From contig JAWKPC010000004.1 in assembly GCA_041390865.1 (NCBI GenBank), positions 124,001 to 188,000 of the forward strand: a stretch of DNA of 64,000 nt, given 5' to 3'. Below the pieces are notes generated by a model. The model was not told where the DNA came from. It was given only the letters and a program-made list of their open reading frames with translations, and searched no databases. Of this stretch, positions 53,366-62,529 are shown piece by piece. The translations under genes and the position numbers were made by a program. Every line of letters starts with the position of its first letter. The stretch's first letter is position 1. This stretch comes from JAUIIK01 sp041390865 (GTDB lineage Bacteria; Chloroflexota; Chloroflexia; Thermomicrobiales; CFX8).

Positions 53366-53971
53366 TTAAGTGTCAACCCGCGCGCCGTGACTCTCAGCGA
53401 TGATGATCGCCTGAGCGATGTCGATCCGGGCGTCTTTCAGCTTGACCATGCTCAGATCGACGCCGTCGAGCCTTGCGCCCCGTAGGTCAGCCTTCGTCAG
53501 GTCCGCGTTCCAGAGCACCGCCCGGCTGAGATCCGCGTCACGGAGATCGCTTCCGGCCAGATCGCACTCCGCCAGATCCGCTTCGACAAACCAGACGCCG
53601 TGCAGATCGAGCGACGCCAGCTCCTGGGCCCGCAGGCTGGTGAATGACCAGTCGCCCCCCTGTATCTTCGTCGCCGTCATGTCGGCGCCTGCGAAGGATG
53701 AGCCGACGAGCTTGCAACCCTCGAACGTCGCGCCAAAGAGGTTGGCGTTCCCGAGCTGGCAATTGAGAAACGCCGAGTTGGAGTGGCGGGAGCTGTTGAG
53801 TTTCGCATTCGACAGGTCGCATCCTTCAAAGACACAGCCCCGGCTTACCGCTTCACCAAAATTGGCAAAACGGAACGAACAATTGACGAACCGGCAATTC
53901 ACGATTTCGGCGTGGGCGTAATCGCCGCCGCTGAAATCCTCGTCGATGTACTCGGTCTCCTGGAAATTCAT
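53366..53971 (-). CDS. Pentapeptide-repeat protein, Qnr/McbG-like
   Basis: 201 residues forming a right-handed quadrilateral beta-helix: runs of A(D/N)LxX such as CDLSNAKLNSS, ANLFGATFEGCKL, ADLAECDLAGSDLRDADLSRAVLWNADLTKADLRGARL. The N-terminal FSGGDYAHAEIVNCRFVNCSFRFANF is close to Qnr/McbG proteins, which shield DNA gyrase from quinolones or microcin B17. I chose the ATG at 53971 as the domain begins there; the frame is open to 54229. Divergent from the LAL regulator, which could control it. Confidence 0.85.
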   Translation of the reverse strand: MNFQETEYIDEDFSGGDYAHAEIVNCRFVNCSFRFANFGEAVSRGCVFEGCDLSNAKLNSSRHSNSAFLNCQLGNANLFGATFEGCKLVGSSFAGADMTATKIQGGDWSFTSLRAQELASLDLHGVWFVEADLAECDLAGSDLRDADLSRAVLWNADLTKADLRGARLDGVDLSMVKLKDARIDIAQAIIIAESHGARVDT

Positions 53972-54151
53972 GGCACCCCGCAATTTCGCGATCACGATGG
54001 GACGATGATCGCACACCGCGGGTGGCAGTGCCCGCCCCCATTGCTGGTTTCGCTCCCACACCACCGATTGCCGGATCGAAGGCGAATAGCTACGATGAGC
54101 CAGGCATGCGGGCCTCGGCCACAATCGAGACAGACACCAACCGGGGGTGCC

Positions 54152-57031
54152 GTGAACGCTGACGCTCGATCTTCCGCACAACTCTTCGTACCTGGCCGCC
54201 GGAGCGAATCCGAGATGCTCGGCGGCCACCTCACCGACCTGCGCGACGGGCGCGGCAGCACCGTGCTGATCAGCGGCGAGGCAGGCATCGGCAAGACAAC
54301 GATCGTCGAAGCGCTGTCGATCGCGGCGGCGGAGGCTGGCGTCGTCGTTCTGGCCGGTATCTCATACGACATGGAGGTGCCGCCGCCCTACGGACTGTGG
54401 CAGGAGCTATTCCGGAATGCCCGGCACCACGGCGACCTCCTGACGCCGCCGGCCGGCATGATCGACCAGGCGAAGCTGGAAACAACGAGCGGCGCCCGCG
54501 AACTCTGGGACCTGACTGCTCGCGCGATCCTCGATATTGCCGACGACCAACCGGTTCTCCTCATCCTTGAAGATCTGCATTGGGCCGATCAGTCGAGTAT
54601 CGAACTCCTGCGCTACCTCGCCCGCATGGTCGCTAATGCGCCGGTTTTTGTTGTTATTACGTACCGGGATGTCGACCTCACCCCGGCCTATCCGCTCTAC
54701 CACCTGCTGCCCCATCTCGTCCGGGAGGTTCGCCCGACGCGGCTGCCGCTCAGGCCACTCAGCTCCGACGACATTGGCGCGATCGTCCAGGAGCGCTACC
54801 CATCGCTCGACTGTGAATCAGCCGAGCGATTGACGTTCTATCTCAATGACTACGCCGAGGGGAATCCCCTCTTCATCGAAGAACTGCTCGGGCTGCTCGA
54901 AGAGACGAATGTCCTCCGGCAAGAGAACGGAGACTGGCGGCTAGAGGAGTTGCCATCCTTCGTCGTCCCGCCGCTTATCCGCCAGATCATCGAAGGCCGG
55001 CTCGATCAGCTCAGCCCGGCAGCCAGAAAGGCGCTGGAGCTTGCGTCGGTGATCGGCATCGAGGTTCCGCTCGATGTCTGGCAATCGGTCAGTAGCATGC
55101 ACGAGGACGCCGATCTTGACGCGCTGGAGGAAGTGCTCCGATCGCAGGCGCTGCAGGAAACGTCCCGGGTCGAGATCGTCCGCTTTCGGCACGCGCTCGT
55201 GCGTGACGCGATCTACTCGAGCACGAACCCGCTCCAGCGCCGCAAGTGGCATGCGCTGATCGGGGGGATCCTCGCCCGGCGTCCGGATGTTGATCCGGGC
55301 ACGGTTGCTCACCACTTCCTGCAGGCAAGCGATCCGCGAGCCGCTGACTGGCTGATCGAGTCCGCCCAGCGAGCCGGGCGAGCGTTTGCCTTCCAGGCGG
55401 CGATCGACGGCTACGAGCGAGCACTGGGCATCCTCGATGGCGATCCGGACGGGCTCAGCGACCGGGTGTTCGTGCTCTGCGCGCTGGCTGAAGCGCACCG
55501 ATTCACGAACACCAGCCGGGCGCTGGGCTATATCCGGCAAGCGGTCGATCTCCTCGACCAGCCCGATGACCCGGGCGCGGCAGTACTGGCCCGCTGGGTG
55601 CAGGCACGCATCCGCGGCTTCGACGACGAGAACGCGCTCGGCGATCTGATCGCGGCCGCGACGGCGTTCGAGCAGCTTCCGGAAAGCGAGCAGCAGCGGA
55701 TTACGAACTCTCCGCTCGGCTATGTCGTCAGCCGGGCAACGCTGGCCCAGGATCTCGCGAACTACGGCATGTTCGGCGCAGCCCTCGAGCAGGCGGAGCG
55801 ATTCATCGAAGATCATCCCAGACCGGCATCACGCGCCCGCTACATCGAGTTCGGTAACGCTCACTTCGGAATCGGGATCGCCTGCGCGGCGCTCGGAGAA
55901 CCGGATCGAGCCCGCGCCGCGTTCGAGACCTCCCGGCAGTATTTCCGCGAGTCCGGGAACTTCCAGATGATCTCCAACTGCTGCTACTGGGAACTCAGCA
56001 GCGTGTTGAAGGTCTACTACCCGGACCGGCCCGATGAACGGCACCGCCTCCAACTGGAAGAGGTCCAGTCCAACCTGAACTCGGAATTCGTCGAGACCGA
56101 AACCGGCGAGCGCCAGGATTCAACCTCCGAAACACTGATCCTCGACGGCGAATGGGGCCGCTGCTGGCGGAGCGCCAACCTCCGGCTTGGCATCCCGGCG
56201 TCGCGCGTGCCGAGCGCCCGCAAGCTGGCGGAGATCGAGTGGCTGCGCGGGAACACGGCCAGAGCCTGGGATCACATCAGAACGGTCCTGCCGGCCGGCC
56301 CCGAGGAACCGCCCGGCAGGCGATTCTTCCTCCACCGGCTCGAGCTCCAGCGCATCGCCGCCGAGCTCGCGATGGACAGCGGCGATCTCGATCTCGCTCG
56401 CCGCTGGATCGATGCCTTCGATCGCTGGATAGAGTGGAGCGGCCGCTCGATCGGCAAGGCGGAGACTCTGCTGCTGCGGGCCCGATTGCACGAACAGCAA
56501 GACGAACCGGAGATGGCAGCCGGGCACGCGCAGGAGGCGATCCAGGCAGCCGAGACTCCGCCACAGCCACTCGTTCGCCTCCATGGGCTGCGACTGCTCG
56601 GAGAGATTGACCTCGAAGCAGGCAACGTCGACGGCGCACGAAGACATCTGGAAGAGGCTCTAGCCATCGCCGAAGTGTGCGGCGCGCCGTATGAGGTCGC
56701 GAGAACCAGCGTTTCGCTGGCTGGCGCATTGATAGACGAAGCGTCCGAAAGAGAACGGGCAAGCCTGCTGCTGGACACCGCACGTTCAACGGCCCAGGGA
56801 CTCGGCGCTCGGCCTCTCCTCGAACGCATTGACGCCGTCGAAGCCCGATCCCAAGCGCAAGCGTCCAGTGCCGATGAGCTTCCTTTGGGTCTGACGGCGC
56901 GCCAGCTGGAGGTCCTCCGCCTGCTGGCGCGCGGGATGACCGACGCCGAGATCGCAGACGAGCTGTTCATCAGCCCCCGGACCGTCCACGGCCACCTCAA
57001 CACGATCTACGGAAAGCTCGAGGTCGACTAG
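54152..57031 (+). CDS. LAL-type LuxR regulator with truncated HTH
   Basis: 959-residue regulator. AAA_16-like NTPase with Walker A SGEAGIGKTTIV (about 42-53) and Walker B LLILEDLHWAD, a long TPR-like middle from about 400 to 870, and a LuxR HTH (LTARQLEVLRLLARGMTDAEIADELFISPRTVHGHLNTIYGKLEV). A TAG stop (57029-57031) cuts the HTH right after its recognition helix. The frame beyond it still reads RTAAVARAYAEGVILP to TGA (57080-57082), the normal end. The stop may be a recent mutation (TCG to TAG) and the product may still bind DNA poorly or not at all. GTG start with GGGGGT. Confidence 0.85.
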   Translation: MNADARSSAQLFVPGRRSESEMLGGHLTDLRDGRGSTVLISGEAGIGKTTIVEALSIAAAEAGVVVLAGISYDMEVPPPYGLWQELFRNARHHGDLLTPPAGMIDQAKLETTSGARELWDLTARAILDIADDQPVLLILEDLHWADQSSIELLRYLARMVANAPVFVVITYRDVDLTPAYPLYHLLPHLVREVRPTRLPLRPLSSDDIGAIVQERYPSLDCESAERLTFYLNDYAEGNPLFIEELLGLLEETNVLRQENGDWRLEELPSFVVPPLIRQIIEGRLDQLSPAARKALELASVIGIEVPLDVWQSVSSMHEDADLDALEEVLRSQALQETSRVEIVRFRHALVRDAIYSSTNPLQRRKWHALIGGILARRPDVDPGTVAHHFLQASDPRAADWLIESAQRAGRAFAFQAAIDGYERALGILDGDPDGLSDRVFVLCALAEAHRFTNTSRALGYIRQAVDLLDQPDDPGAAVLARWVQARIRGFDDENALGDLIAAATAFEQLPESEQQRITNSPLGYVVSRATLAQDLANYGMFGAALEQAERFIEDHPRPASRARYIEFGNAHFGIGIACAALGEPDRARAAFETSRQYFRESGNFQMISNCCYWELSSVLKVYYPDRPDERHRLQLEEVQSNLNSEFVETETGERQDSTSETLILDGEWGRCWRSANLRLGIPASRVPSARKLAEIEWLRGNTARAWDHIRTVLPAGPEEPPGRRFFLHRLELQRIAAELAMDSGDLDLARRWIDAFDRWIEWSGRSIGKAETLLLRARLHEQQDEPEMAAGHAQEAIQAAETPPQPLVRLHGLRLLGEIDLEAGNVDGARRHLEEALAIAEVCGAPYEVARTSVSLAGALIDEASERERASLLLDTARSTAQGLGARPLLERIDAVEARSQAQASSADELPLGLTARQLEVLRLLARGMTDAEIADELFISPRTVHGHLNTIYGKLEVD

Positions 57032-57087
57032 CGAACGGCAGCGGTCGCCCGCGCCTATGCCGAAGGTGTGATCCTCCCCTGAGACCG

Positions 57088-58596
57088 CTACCCGGCGATC
57101 CAGCCAGCCATGTGCTCGGCGAGCATTGCCGCCGGGAGGTTCGTGTTGGCGCGCATGATGACCGGGAAGATCGATGCGTCGCAGATCGACAGGCCATCCA
57201 GACCATGCACGTTGCCTCGCGGATCGACGACCGAATCGCCATCGCCTGACGGCCCCATCCGGCAGCTGCACGACGGGTGATAGTAGATTCCGACGGTCTC
57301 CTCACCCCAGCGCCGCAGATCATCGACAGACACCAGGTCGGCGCCGGGAGTCGACTCCCTCTCGATCAGGCCCCGCCGGTGCATATCGCCGGCAATCTTG
57401 CGGGCCAGTTCCACCCCGTCAAGGAGCACGCCCAGATCGTGGCCGTCCGGATCCGTCAGGTAACCGTGGTCGATGACCGGCCAGTCATTCGGGTCGGTCG
57501 AAGCAAGGGTCAGGCGGCCGGATGAACGGGGAATGATGCAAGAAACCTCGATGACGGCCTGCCTGCCGCCGAGCACCGGATTCTCCCCGCTGACGGCGTA
57601 CAGATGCAGATCGAACGCCTCCTGACAGAGGCTGCTTCTCGCTTTGAGTAGCGCCTGCTCGTCAGGGAGCCAGTTGACCGTGCCGAAGATCTCCATCTGG
57701 CCGGACAGCTTCGAGGACGGCTCGAGGTTGACATGGACGACCGGGTGGTCGGTAAGATGCCGCCCCACAGCCGGTAGATCGTGCAGAACGTCGATCCCGA
57801 GGTCCTCGAGATCCGCAGCCGGCCCGACGCCCGACCGGAGGAGGATCGCCGGCGAGCCATAGGCGCCGGCGGAGAGGACGATCCTTCCCGCCTCGAATCG
57901 CTCGGTCTGACCGTCGACGACCGCTTCGACGGCGACGGCACGGCGACCGTCGAAGATGACCCGGTCGACCAGCGCATTCCCGACGACGGTGAGATTTCCC
58001 TGGCCGCGGACCGGGTCGAGGTAAGCGATGGCGGTGTTCCATCGGATTCCGTTGAAGATATTGACCGGGGCAGGGGCAACGCCTTCGACATCGTCGGGAT
58101 CGTTCAGGTCCTCGACACGCGGTATGCCGGCCGACACCGCACCATCGATGAAAGCCGCCTGGAACGGCGTCACCTCCTGGTCGCGGGGTATCCGGACCCT
58201 CAGGGCCTCCTTCGCCCGCTCGAAGGCGGGGGCGACATCGCTCCAGCCCCAGCCTTCGTTGCCGAGCTCGGCCCAGTCGTCGTAGTCGCGGCGGTGACCG
58301 AGCAGGGCGATGCAGCCGTTGTGGGACGAGCAGCCGCCGATGACTCTCGCGCGATAGTAGGGATGAGGGTCAGCCTGCGACGGGTGATTCATGCCGGAAT
58401 AGCCCCAGTCATGCGTATCGGGGATCGTGCTGGCATCGAGTAGATCCGCCGGCCATTCGCCGGCATCGAACGCGCCATAGTCCGGCCCCGCCTCCAGCAG
58501 CAGCACCTGACGGTTGGCGTCGCGCGCGAGCAGGCCGGCCAGCGCCGCTCCGGACGTGCCGCCTCCGACGACGAGAACATCAGCCGAGCGTGTCAT
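57088..58596 (-). CDS. GMC-family FAD-dependent oxidoreductase
   Basis: 502 residues. N-terminal dinucleotide motif VVGGGTSGAALAGLLA, then VLLLEAGPDYG, the GMC signature RARVIGGCSSHNGCIAL, the second signature GRIVLSAGAYGSPAILLRSGVGPA, and the C-terminal catalytic His/Asn region YYHPSCSCRMG ... RANTNLPAAMLAEH. Related to choline or alcohol oxidases. ATG at 58596 with GGGGAG upstream. It lies 16 bp after the GrpB gene, so cotranscription is likely. The substrate is unknown. Confidence 0.92.
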   Translation of the reverse strand: MTRSADVLVVGGGTSGAALAGLLARDANRQVLLLEAGPDYGAFDAGEWPADLLDASTIPDTHDWGYSGMNHPSQADPHPYYRARVIGGCSSHNGCIALLGHRRDYDDWAELGNEGWGWSDVAPAFERAKEALRVRIPRDQEVTPFQAAFIDGAVSAGIPRVEDLNDPDDVEGVAPAPVNIFNGIRWNTAIAYLDPVRGQGNLTVVGNALVDRVIFDGRRAVAVEAVVDGQTERFEAGRIVLSAGAYGSPAILLRSGVGPAADLEDLGIDVLHDLPAVGRHLTDHPVVHVNLEPSSKLSGQMEIFGTVNWLPDEQALLKARSSLCQEAFDLHLYAVSGENPVLGGRQAVIEVSCIIPRSSGRLTLASTDPNDWPVIDHGYLTDPDGHDLGVLLDGVELARKIAGDMHRRGLIERESTPGADLVSVDDLRRWGEETVGIYYHPSCSCRMGPSGDGDSVVDPRGNVHGLDGLSICDASIFPVIMRANTNLPAAMLAEHMAGWIAG

Positions 58597-58612
58597 GGTC
58601 TCCCCTTCTCCC

Positions 58613-59227
58613 CTATCTAGCCTGCGGTTCGCCCGTAGCCGGGTCTTGCTCCATCTCCGCCAGGATGCGCCTGATGAACGGGCCCTTGCCATCGTTATAG
58701 GCGATGTTGTGAGCGATATCGACCGTCCCGCCCCGGATCGCTGCCAGCGATTGGCGCTTCGACTCCACGTACTCGTCGATCAAGGCAGGGTCAGAGGCAA
58801 CCCGATCGCGAAAATAGATCAATTCCCGCGCTTCGGGATCATTTTCGGCCACGATGTGGACGTGCAGTTTGTAGCTCGTGCCATCGTAGTCGTAGCTGCC
58901 GACCCGGAGCGGCCGTTCCTCCGGGAAAGGGTCCGCACCGGCCTGACGCTGGAAACCCAGACCATCAACCGCGTCCCGCGCGGCGGACAACCTTCCAGGC
59001 CGATACAGCAGCAGTAAATCGATGATGCCCTTACCGGCACAACCGGGAATCGCCGAGCTGCCCACGTGCTCCAACCGTGCGTCGGGCATCCGTCCTTCAA
59101 TCAACGCCGCGACGTCGGACGCGACAGCCGGCGACCGGGGATCGTAGGGGCGGAAGACCGCCGACAGATCCTCGTAGTCGAGATACTCGTAGATGCCGAT
59201 CGGCCGCCGCTGGTCCAGGTCACCCAT
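58613..59227 (-). CDS. GrpB-family (UPF0157) nucleotidyltransferase-fold protein
   Basis: 204 residues with the GrpB core: LEHVGSSAIPGCAGKGIIDLLLLY (GS motif plus D-x-L of the nucleotidyltransferase fold), DPFPEERPLRVGSYDY, KLHVHIVAEND and RELIYFRDRVASDPALIDEYVESKRQ. ATG at 59227 (frame open to 59275). The biochemical role of the family is not firmly known; it belongs to the Pol-beta-like nucleotidyltransferase superfamily. First gene of a two-gene unit with the GMC enzyme. Confidence 0.88.
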   Translation of the reverse strand: MGDLDQRRPIGIYEYLDYEDLSAVFRPYDPRSPAVASDVAALIEGRMPDARLEHVGSSAIPGCAGKGIIDLLLLYRPGRLSAARDAVDGLGFQRQAGADPFPEERPLRVGSYDYDGTSYKLHVHIVAENDPEARELIYFRDRVASDPALIDEYVESKRQSLAAIRGGTVDIAHNIAYNDGKGPFIRRILAEMEQDPATGEPQAR

Positions 59228-59352
59228 GAATGCTCTTCTCCTCAACGAGCGGGACGAATCGGGCCAAGATAGCACGCCGGCAGGCTACGCTTCCGGATAA
59301 CTGACACGCCGGCACAGTCTCGGAGGGAGAAGGGGAATCGATGGAGGGAAAC

Positions 59353-60538
59353 ATGCTGATCAGAAACGTGAACCAGCTCGGCGGTCGGAATGGTCGATCT
59401 GGCGATCGCGGACGGCAAGATCGAGGAGATCGGCCCGAACCTGAGGGTGGACGGGCGAGATAGCGAGGTGATCGACGCCGGAGGGCGCTCATCTTCCCGG
59501 GTTTCGTCGACGCCCATGCTCACCTTGAGCAAGAGCTTGCTCGGGCTCGGCTGGTACCGGAATGAGGTCGGCCCGGGCCTCTCGGACAAGATCGACAACG
59601 AGCGCCGGATGCGCGTCGAACGTAACATCGATTTCCACCAGCAGTCCAGCCGGCAGGCACGGCGGAGTATCGCCGCCGGGACGACGCACATACGTACCTT
59701 CGTCGACATCGACACCGACGTCGGGCTGAAGTGCTTCGAGGGCGTCCTGCAAACGCGCGAGGATCTGCAAGATGCGCTGGATATCCAGATTGTCGCCTTT
59801 CCCCAGAGCGGAATGCTGATCCGGCCGGGAACGGTCGAACTGATGGAGGAGGCGATGCGGAGCGGGGCCGAAGTCGTCGGCGGACTCGACCCATCGACGA
59901 TCGACCGCGACCCGAAGGGACACCTGGACACAATCTTCGATATGGCCGAGCGATACGATGCGGATATCGACATTCATCTCCACGAACCGGGAGACCTGGG
60001 CGCGTTCTCGGTCGAGCTGATCGCGGAGCGGACGAAGGCGCTCGGCTGGCAGGGCAGGGTGGTCATCAGTCACGCGCTCTGTCTCGGCGGGATCGACGAG
60101 AGCTACCTGGACCAGCTGATCGAGCTCCTGCTCGAGCATGACATCGCGGTTATGAGCCACGGCCCATCGGGTCTCCGTCCGGTCCCGGCCGTAAAGCGCC
60201 TCTACGAGGCTGGCGTCAGGATGTGCACCGGCAATGACGGTATCCGGGATTCCTGGGGGCCGCTCAACATGCCGGACATGCTCCTCCGCTCCTTTCTGAT
60301 CGCCTATCGCAACAACCTGCGGCGCGATGACGAGATCGAGATGGTGATCGACATTGCCACCCGCAGCAGCGCTCAGGTAATCGGCAGCGAAGGCTACGGG
60401 CTGGAACCGGACTGCAGCGCCGACTTCGTGCTCGTGGACGGCGAGACGCATGTCGAGGCTGTCATCGAGCGGCCGGATCGGTGGCTGGTCGTGAAACGGG
60501 GCCGGATAGTGGCGCGTGACGGCGAATGCCTGGTGTAA
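59353..60538 (+). pseudogene. Amidohydrolase (cytosine-deaminase-like) with 5' frame changes
   Basis: Metal-dependent amidohydrolase. After ATG 59353 (MLIRNV) the frame changes near 59385 (then MVDLAIADGKIEEIGPNL), near 59485 (IFPGFVDAHAHLEQELARARLVP, with the HxH metal site) and near 59555, after which a long open frame runs to 60538. That part includes DIHLHEPGD, VISHALCLGG and the Asp in CTGNDGIRDSWGPLNMPDML. Domain order and metal ligands match CodA/cytosine deaminase-like proteins. As with smc and lon, the family sequence is continuous across each break. Confidence 0.8.
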
Positions 60539-60621
60539 TAGAACATACGATCTAGCGGTCTGTGACACATGATTTGACAAGCATGTTGGTCAATCCCAGG
60601 AAGCCCTACCGTATCAACGTT

Positions 60622-60721
60622 GTCATTTCGACCCGGGTACCCGCGGAACGCGGGTGTGAGAAATCTCAGCGCAGCATGTCCCTGGGGTTCGACTGAGATT
60701 TCTCGCTCCGCTCGAAATGAC
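60622..60721. repeat. REP-like palindromic repeat
   Basis: Outer arms GTCATTTCGA (60622-60631) and TCGAAATGAC (60712-60721), inner arms GAGAAATCTCAG (60658-60669) and CTGAGATTTCTC (60693-60704). A 100-bp folded intergenic element; the surrounding 278-bp gap has no gene. Confidence 0.7.
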
Positions 60722-60816
60722 ACGGTTGTTGCTTATTGAGCTTCCCATGATGCAGCCGGGCACCCCGCCGCTTCATGTGTCACAGACTACTAACCTGACA
60801 ATGAGAGGCGATCAAA

Positions 60817-61398
60817 TTGGCGAAGCCGGTTCAGGAACTCCCGGTGATGACATTCGCGACGGCATCGGCATTCGAAAACTGGCTGGCCGAGAACTTCGAG
60901 GAACCGGCCGGCCTCTGGGTCAAAGTGGCCAAGAAGGCAAGCGGGATCGCATCGGTCACGCATCCGGAGGCGCTGGACATCGCCCTCTGCTTCGGCTGGA
61001 TCGACGGCCAGCGGCGGGCGTTCGACGACGACTATTTCCTCCAGAAGTTCACCCCGCGCCGCCCCCGCAGCAAGTGGTCGAAGATCAACCGGGACAAGGT
61101 CCTGCAGCTGATCGAGGATGGCAGGATGCGGCCATCCGGCATGGCCCAGATCGAAGCGGCCAGAGCCGACGGGCGCTGGCAGGATGCCTACGCATCGCAG
61201 AGCAGGATGACCGTGCCGGAGGATCTCCAGGTACGCTTGGACGAGCAACCGGACGCGTCGCGATTCTTCGATTCGCTCGACAGCCGCAACCGCTACGCTA
61301 TCCTCTATCGCATCCAGGACGCCAAACGAGCGGAGACGCGCGTTCGCCGGATCGAACAGTTCATGGAGATGCTGATGAACGGCGAGAAAATCTACTGA
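60817..61398 (+). CDS. YdeI/OmdA-family protein (1)
   Basis: 193 residues with the YdeI core: FENWLAENFEEPAGLWVKVAKKAS, EALDIALCFGWIDGQRRAFDDDYFLQKFTPRRPRSKWSKINRDKV and RMRPSGMAQIEAARADGRW. The last part carries the helical OmdA/DUF1905-like end (RFFDSLDSRNRYAILYRI). Usually annotated as bacteriocin-protection or YdeI/OmpD-associated protein; the activity is not known. TTG start. A paralogue follows 106 bp later. Confidence 0.85.
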   Translation: MAKPVQELPVMTFATASAFENWLAENFEEPAGLWVKVAKKASGIASVTHPEALDIALCFGWIDGQRRAFDDDYFLQKFTPRRPRSKWSKINRDKVLQLIEDGRMRPSGMAQIEAARADGRWQDAYASQSRMTVPEDLQVRLDEQPDASRFFDSLDSRNRYAILYRIQDAKRAETRVRRIEQFMEMLMNGEKIY

Positions 61399-61504
61399 CG
61401 CATCGAACGACCTGGCAATCTAAGCCGACCGAACGTGACGACCGACGAACGTTGTGATAGAACGTCCGATCGATCGGCTACTCATCTAAGCGAGAGGCAG
61501 CATC

Positions 61505-62086
61505 ATGTCGAAAACCGCACCTGAAATACCGATCGTCGAGACGGCCACGGTCGAAGAGCTGGAGTCCTGGCTGGAAGCCCACCACGATGAAATCGGCAGT
61601 GTCTGGGTCAAAGTCGCGAAGTCAGGCACCGACCTCGACTGGATCGCCTTCGACGATGCGCTCAATGCCGCGCTCTGCTTCGGCCTGGTCAACGGGGTGC
61701 GCCGCGAGGTCGACCGCAGCTTCTTTCTCCAGAAGTTCGTCCCGCGCCAGGCGGATACCCGCTGGACATGGACCGAGTGCGACAAGGCAGAGTGGCTGAC
61801 CGAGCAGGGGCGAATGCGGCCGGCCGGTGCGGCCCAGGTCGAAGCCGCGAAGGTTGATGGCCGTTGGGACCAGGCCTATGCGAGTTTCCAGCCGGTCAAG
61901 CCGCCGGACCAGTTCCTGGCGCGACTGGCGAGCTATCCCGAAGCGCGGGAGTTCTTCAACGGGCTCGACGACCGCAACCGGAATGCGATTCTCGCAAGCA
62001 TGCGCACGACATTCGATCCCGAAGCCGACCGGCTCCGGATCGACAAAGTCGTCGAGCAGCTCCGGAACCACGAGAAACCATACTGA
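61505..62086 (+). CDS. YdeI/OmdA-family protein (2)
   Basis: 193 residues, paralogue of the previous gene with the same length and order: ELESWLEAHHDEIGSVWVKVAKSG, DDALNAALCFGLVNGVRREVDRSFFLQKFVPRQADTRWTWTECDKAEWL, RMRPAGAAQVEAAKVDGRWDQAYASF and EFFNGLDDRNRNAILASM. The conserved GWIDG of paralogue 1 is GLVNG here. ATG start with GAGAGG upstream. Probably a tandem duplication. Confidence 0.85.
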   Translation: MSKTAPEIPIVETATVEELESWLEAHHDEIGSVWVKVAKSGTDLDWIAFDDALNAALCFGLVNGVRREVDRSFFLQKFVPRQADTRWTWTECDKAEWLTEQGRMRPAGAAQVEAAKVDGRWDQAYASFQPVKPPDQFLARLASYPEAREFFNGLDDRNRNAILASMRTTFDPEADRLRIDKVVEQLRNHEKPY

Positions 62087-62207
62087 ACACCGAACTACCG
62101 GTTCGCTTCAGGCTCCCCCGCGCCTCATTCGCGCGGTGCACGCATCCCCGGGCTTACGAGGTCATGCCGGGCGACCCATCAACCAGACGGCGCGGCGTCC
62201 TCCCGGC

Positions 62208-62504
62208 CTACAGATCTTTGACGTAGGCCCGGTACTCCTCTCTCAGGCGCGGATCGTCGCCGAGAAAGGCGTGCTTGGACATGTCGGCCGAGTAGCGGCT
62301 GGCCAGCGGCGTTCTTCCCAGAGCCTCCGCCAGGGCACGGATGTGATGCGGCCTGGCTCCACAGCAGACGCCCAGATAATCAACACCGACCGCCTGAGCT
62401 TGCCTGCCGAATTCAGCGATCTCGTAGCGAGTACAAAGGAACGGATCGATCCCGGTCGAGCGGCGTTGCACGCGGGGCGGCGCTGCACTAGACTGTCGCG
62501 GCAT
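62208..62504 (-). pseudogene. C-terminal remnant of a homocysteine S-methyltransferase-like gene
   Basis: Only the last ~75 residues of the family are left: FGRQAQAVGVDYLGVCCGARPHHIRALAEALGRTPLASRYSADMSKHAFLGDDPRLREEYRAYVKDL. The CC of GVCCG are two zinc ligands of Pfam S-methyl_trans enzymes, but the barrel (normally about 250 further residues) and the first cysteine are missing. The 20-odd residues before the homology are not family-like and run into the start region of the TPP enzyme gene on the other strand. This is a deletion remnant, probably not functional. Confidence 0.7.
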
Positions 62505-62529
62505 TCATCGAAGAGGGAGAGGGGACCGG

